A stretch of DNA of 8,670 nt from JAYSRU01 sp043720875 (GTDB taxonomy: Bacteria; Bacteroidota; Bacteroidia; Flavobacteriales_D; Crocinitomicaceae): contig JAYSRU010000226.1 of NCBI GenBank assembly GCA_043720875.1, positions 1 to 8,670 on the forward strand, given 5' to 3'. The notes under the pieces were generated by a model that was given only the letters and a program-made list of their open reading frames with translations, was not told the DNA's origin and searched no databases. Both the position numbers and the translations under genes were made by a program. Numbering within the stretch: position 1 is the first letter of the stretch; each line of letters starts with the position of its first letter. This document shows, in pieces, positions 6,678 to 8,670 of this stretch.

Positions 6678-7571
6678 TTAATGAAGTAATTCTGTAACTT
6701 TTGGCAGTCTATCCAGCACGTGGGCCAACTGCACAACTGGCAAATAAATAAAAGACGCGAACATTAATTTGCGCGCTGCTTTATCGTCTAAAGTTAAAAA
6801 CAAACGATAAGCGTATAAAAAGAAAAATAATCCACACAGCGAAACGACGATTAACGAGGGTAATCCTGTCCAACCAAAAAGCCAAGGCAAAATACTTATC
6901 GGGATTAATATTAACGTGTAGAGTACAATTTGAAACGCAGTATTTTTACATTTGCCTTCCTTATACGGTAACAAGCTAAAACCTCCAGCTTTGTAATCAT
7001 CAAAAGCAACCCAAGCGATTGCCCAAAAATGAGGAAATTGCCACATAAATTGGATGAAAAATAATATTCCTGGCACTATTCCAAACTGATTGTTTGCCGC
7101 AATTGCACCTAAAAGTGGTGGCATCGCTCCTGGAAAAGCACCCACAAATACTGCCCATGGACTGATCCTTTTCATCGGAGTATACAAGAACACATAAGCT
7201 ACAAACGACCCAAATCCCAATACCGCACAAGTTGTGTTTATAAAATAGAGCATCAATGTACCACTGACTAGTGAAATGATGACGATTAAATAGGCTTCAG
7301 TTTGACTCATTGATCCCATTGGAAGTGGCCTTCCAGCAGTACGTTTCATCAATTTGTCTAATTCGCGCTCCCAAATTTGATTACTCCCGTTTGAGGCAGC
7401 TGTAACGAGTAACCCACCAAAAATCAAAAGTAATAAGGTGCTATCGGTTTTTCCATTTTCGAAGTAATATCCTAAAACAGCCGAAACAATCACCAGAAAT
7501 GAGAGTCTGAATTTTGTAAATAGATTGTACGCTTGAATCTTTTGTTTCAAAATAACTATATGTTTAAACAA
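6678..7571 (-). CDS. ctaB: Protoheme IX farnesyltransferase (heme O synthase)
   Basis: This 297-residue UbiA-family prenyltransferase of the inner membrane transfers a farnesyl group to heme b to give heme O, the precursor of heme A for the oxidase encoded downstream. The first Asp-rich motif is NQIWERELDKLMKRTAGRPL (64-83), in the NxxxExxxD form, and the second region is FDDYKAGGFSLLP (190-202). Other family marks are FLYTPMKR (128-135) and QFPHFWAI (178-185). About eight or nine helices are predicted. No ATG lies in frame between the upstream stop (7590-7592) and residue 74. The first plausible start is TTG at 7571; a second TTG at 7550 would give MKQKIQAYNLFTKFRL, also a normal N-terminus. 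A promoter-like TACCTTTG ends only 7 bases before the first TTG. This is the first gene of the operon. Confidence 0.95.
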   Translation of the reverse strand: MFKHIVILKQKIQAYNLFTKFRLSFLVIVSAVLGYYFENGKTDSTLLLLIFGGLLVTAASNGSNQIWERELDKLMKRTAGRPLPMGSMSQTEAYLIVIISLVSGTLMLYFINTTCAVLGFGSFVAYVFLYTPMKRISPWAVFVGAFPGAMPPLLGAIAANNQFGIVPGILFFIQFMWQFPHFWAIAWVAFDDYKAGGFSLLPYKEGKCKNTAFQIVLYTLILIPISILPWLFGWTGLPSLIVVSLCGLFFFLYAYRLFLTLDDKAARKLMFASFIYLPVVQLAHVLDRLPKVTELLH

Positions 7572-7578
7572 TTGCCAA

Positions 7579-7612
7579 CAAAGGTACGCTTAAATTGATA
7601 TTTGAAGGCCAA
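7579..7612 (-). promoter_or_regulatory. Candidate Bacteroidota promoter for the oxidase operon
   Basis: On the minus strand TACCTTTG (7586-7579) matches the Bacteroidota -7 consensus TAnnTTTG exactly. A TTG at 7612-7610 is a possible -33 element, but the 23-base spacing is at the long end. Transcription would start at about 7575-7570, at or next to the TTG start codon of heme O synthase. That implies a leaderless message or a start at the downstream TTG. Confidence 0.55.
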
Positions 7613-7624
7613 TTTTTGATATTT
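7595..7624. repeat. Direct repeat TTGATATTT, 21-base period
   Basis: TTGATATTT occurs at 7595-7603 and again at 7616-7624, start to start 21 bases, about two helical turns. Both copies lie just upstream of the operon's -7 element. They could be paired binding sites for a regulator, but the sequence is AT-rich and chance is possible. Confidence 0.35.
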
Positions 7625-7631
7625 ATTGTTA

Positions 7632-7733
7632 ATAAGTTGAGTTATATTGTCAGTCTCAACAAAAGACTCTTTTATGATTTTCTACTCCTAATTAAAAATT
7701 AATTTGCAAATTTGCGTATACAACTCAACTTAT
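7632..7733 (+). repeat. Inverted repeat with right arm over the DUF1569 start codon
   Basis: ATAAGTTGAGTT (7632-7643) is the exact reverse complement of AACTCAACTTAT (7722-7733). After one mismatch, three more pairs form towards the centre (15 of 16). The right arm covers the A and T of the ATG at 7732. A second CTCAAC at 7655-7660 can also pair with the left arm's GTTGAG, so two exclusive structures are possible. A small AGTCT/AGACT hairpin (7652-7668) lies between the arms. It could be an operator pair or a 5' leader structure; neither is shown. Confidence 0.45.
7701..7716. promoter_or_regulatory. Palindrome AATTTGCAAATT upstream of the DUF1569 gene
   Basis: AATTTGCAAATT (7701-7712) is a perfect 12-base palindrome, and AATTTGCA/AATTTGCG (7701-7716) is a tandem repeat. 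The nearby TTAATTTG (7699-7706) is a one-mismatch match to the TAnnTTTG -7 element and could be the promoter of the plus-strand gene, but no clear -33 element is seen. Confidence 0.25.
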
Positions 7734-8190
7734 GGCTTTACCTAATATTTTTCAAGAAGAAGTTACGGCACAAATTACTGCTCGTATTGAAAGTTTAACC
7801 CTAGAAACCTCAGCGAAATGGGGCAAGATGAGCGTTGGTCAAATGCTCGCACATTGCAATGTGACCTACGAAATGCTCTATGAAGAGAAGCATCCAAAAC
7901 CGAATGCTTTTGTGAAATTCATGTTGAAAGCATTTGTGAAAAACAAAGTCGTTAATGAAAAAGAGTATGGACACAACGGACAAACTGCTCCGGCTTTTAT
8001 TATTAAGGAAACCAAAGATTTTGACACAGAGAAAGCACGTTTGTTGGCATACATCACAAAAACTCAAGCCTTAGGAGGATCTCATTTTGAAGGAAAAGAA
8101 TCGCATTCTTTCGGTGTACTGAATCAAACGGAATGGAATAACATGTTTTTCAAACACTTGAACCACCATTTGAATCAATTTGGAGTTTAA
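7732..8190 (+). CDS. DUF1569 / DinB-like four-helix protein
   Basis: This 152-residue soluble protein has no signal peptide. The N-terminal segment WGKMSVGQMLAHCNVTYEML (30-49) and the C-terminal segment SHSFGVLNQTEWNNMFFKHL (124-143), followed by NHHLNQFGV, are characteristic of the DUF1569 branch of the DinB fold. The candidate metal ligands are H41, H142 and H145/H146, in the positions where DinB-type proteins place a His triad. Members are putative metal-dependent enzymes, some related to thiol transferases, but this branch has no established reaction and none is proposed here. The gene is divergent from the oxidase operon and appears to be monocistronic. The ATG at 7732 lies inside the right arm of an inverted repeat. 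Base composition is like that of the operon genes. Confidence 0.85.
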   Translation: MALPNIFQEEVTAQITARIESLTLETSAKWGKMSVGQMLAHCNVTYEMLYEEKHPKPNAFVKFMLKAFVKNKVVNEKEYGHNGQTAPAFIIKETKDFDTEKARLLAYITKTQALGGSHFEGKESHSFGVLNQTEWNNMFFKHLNHHLNQFGV

Positions 8191-8394
8191 TAGCTAATTT
8201 TGTTGGTGAATATGGTATAACCCGCAAACCGATCATTTTAAAGAGTTTACTGGCCGTAATTAAATTTTTTCACTCAAATGGAATGGGTGATCAATCCTAA
8301 TTACCTACTTTACGAGAGTTTTTAAATGCCCTAAAATATTTTTTTCGCTGGAAAAATAAATTCACGTTGAGGTCAGCTCAAAAGAAATAGGAGG
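8191..8394. other. Intergenic region between convergent genes
   Basis: These 204 AT-rich bases hold no credible ORF on either strand. The only structure seen is TTGAG-GTCAG-CTCAA (8367-8381), a 5-base-pair hairpin beginning 13 bases after the stop of the minus-strand gene and followed on that strand by a T-rich stretch. It is at best a weak terminator. No terminator for the plus-strand gene was recognised. Confidence 0.4.
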
Positions 8395-8670
8395 TTATTC
8401 TATTCGCGAAACTCCCTTTTCTATCATATAATCTAAGATCTTTTGAGAATCATCTAATGAGACGAATTCTATGATTTTCGAGCTATTAATGTTTTTCCAA
8501 ATAGTATGATTTGGAATATCCAATTTTGAAGGCTCTTCACCTAAAACATAGCACTTAGCCTGTTTATCCATTGCTTCAGTTGTAGTGACGAGATACAAAT
8601 AGGATGAAACTACTTGTTCCAATGAATAAATTGGCTTAGTAAAATCAATACCTTGGCTAGAAACATATGC
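8395..8670 (-). CDS. Hypothetical protein, N-terminal part outside the window
   Basis: The frame is open from the TAA at 8395-8397 to the right edge, giving the last 91 residues of a longer protein. The first visible residues are AYVSSQGIDFTKPIYSLEQ, and no ATG start is present in this frame before M34 of the fragment. The visible part is soluble, with an acidic, alternating alpha/beta character, one cysteine (in AKCYVLGEE) and a final amphipathic helix (DDSQKILDYMIEKGVSRIE). No membrane segment or known motif is seen, and I do not recognise the family. It is treated as real because the frame runs through the edge and composition looks protein-like. It converges on the DUF1569 gene. Confidence 0.6.
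   Translation of the reverse strand, partial: AYVSSQGIDFTKPIYSLEQVVSSYLYLVTTTEAMDKQAKCYVLGEEPSKLDIPNHTIWKNINSSKIIEFVSLDDSQKILDYMIEKGVSRIE

Noticed and set aside
7000..7230. Minus-strand open frame inside heme O synthase
   Set aside because: It is an alternative frame of a gene with clear UbiA motifs.
7652..7668. AGTCT/AGACT hairpin with 7-base loop taken alone
   Set aside because: A five-base-pair AT-rich stem is expected by chance; it is mentioned only as part of the larger inverted repeat.
7810..8067. Minus-strand open frame opposite the DUF1569 gene
   Set aside because: It is antisense to a gene with family motifs at both ends, and its Phe/Cys-rich translation looks non-coding.
1..8670. 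tRNA or rRNA genes, CRISPR arrays, insertion sequences or phage attachment sites
   Set aside because: No cloverleaf-like sequence, regularly spaced repeats, transposase motifs or flanking target duplications were seen by eye on either strand.

Overview
The window looks like chromosomal DNA from a Bacteroidota bacterium, most likely Flavobacteriia. The main reason is the block on the minus strand between about 835 and 7571, which reads in transcription order: heme O synthase, two subunit III genes, subunit IV, two SCO-type copper proteins, a DUF420 membrane protein and the magnesium transporter MgtE. The first seven of these form a respiratory block typical of that class, where oxidase subunits I and II lie at another locus. 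A TACCTTTG sequence, the form of a Bacteroidota -7 promoter element, sits just before the first gene. The DNA is AT-rich and strong ribosome binding sites are rare.

Layout. At the left edge (3-803, plus) is the C-terminal two thirds of a cytosine-5 DNA methyltransferase very like M.HaeIII. Its DNA is clearly more AT-rich than its neighbours. It converges on the respiratory operon, 31 bases away. The operon occupies 835-7571 on the minus strand, with short gaps (9-49 bases) or overlaps (4 and 20 bases) throughout. A 160-base divergent intergenic region (7572-7731) holds the operon promoter and several repeats. It is followed by a DinB/DUF1569-type gene on the plus strand (7732-8190), a 204-base gap, and the 3' end of an unrecognised minus-strand gene that runs off the right edge.

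How the genes work together: heme O synthase makes the precursor of heme A, the SCO proteins and DUF420 protein act in copper delivery and oxidase maturation, and the subunit III and IV genes encode structural parts of an aa3/caa3-type terminal oxidase. MgtE appears to be co-transcribed at the end, with no obvious functional link.

The less ordinary observations are: large predicted periplasmic insertions at the same loop in both subunit III proteins, one built from a 39-residue internal duplication and the other carrying repeated Y/F-x-G-x-x-L motifs; an EF-hand-like loop in the DUF420 protein; a second SCO protein that keeps its CxxxC but has lost the copper-ligand histidine; and a 12-base perfect inverted repeat whose right arm overlaps the start codon of the DUF1569 gene and which has a competing local partner. 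None of these amounts to a demonstrated new system. The subunit III insertions are the best lead.
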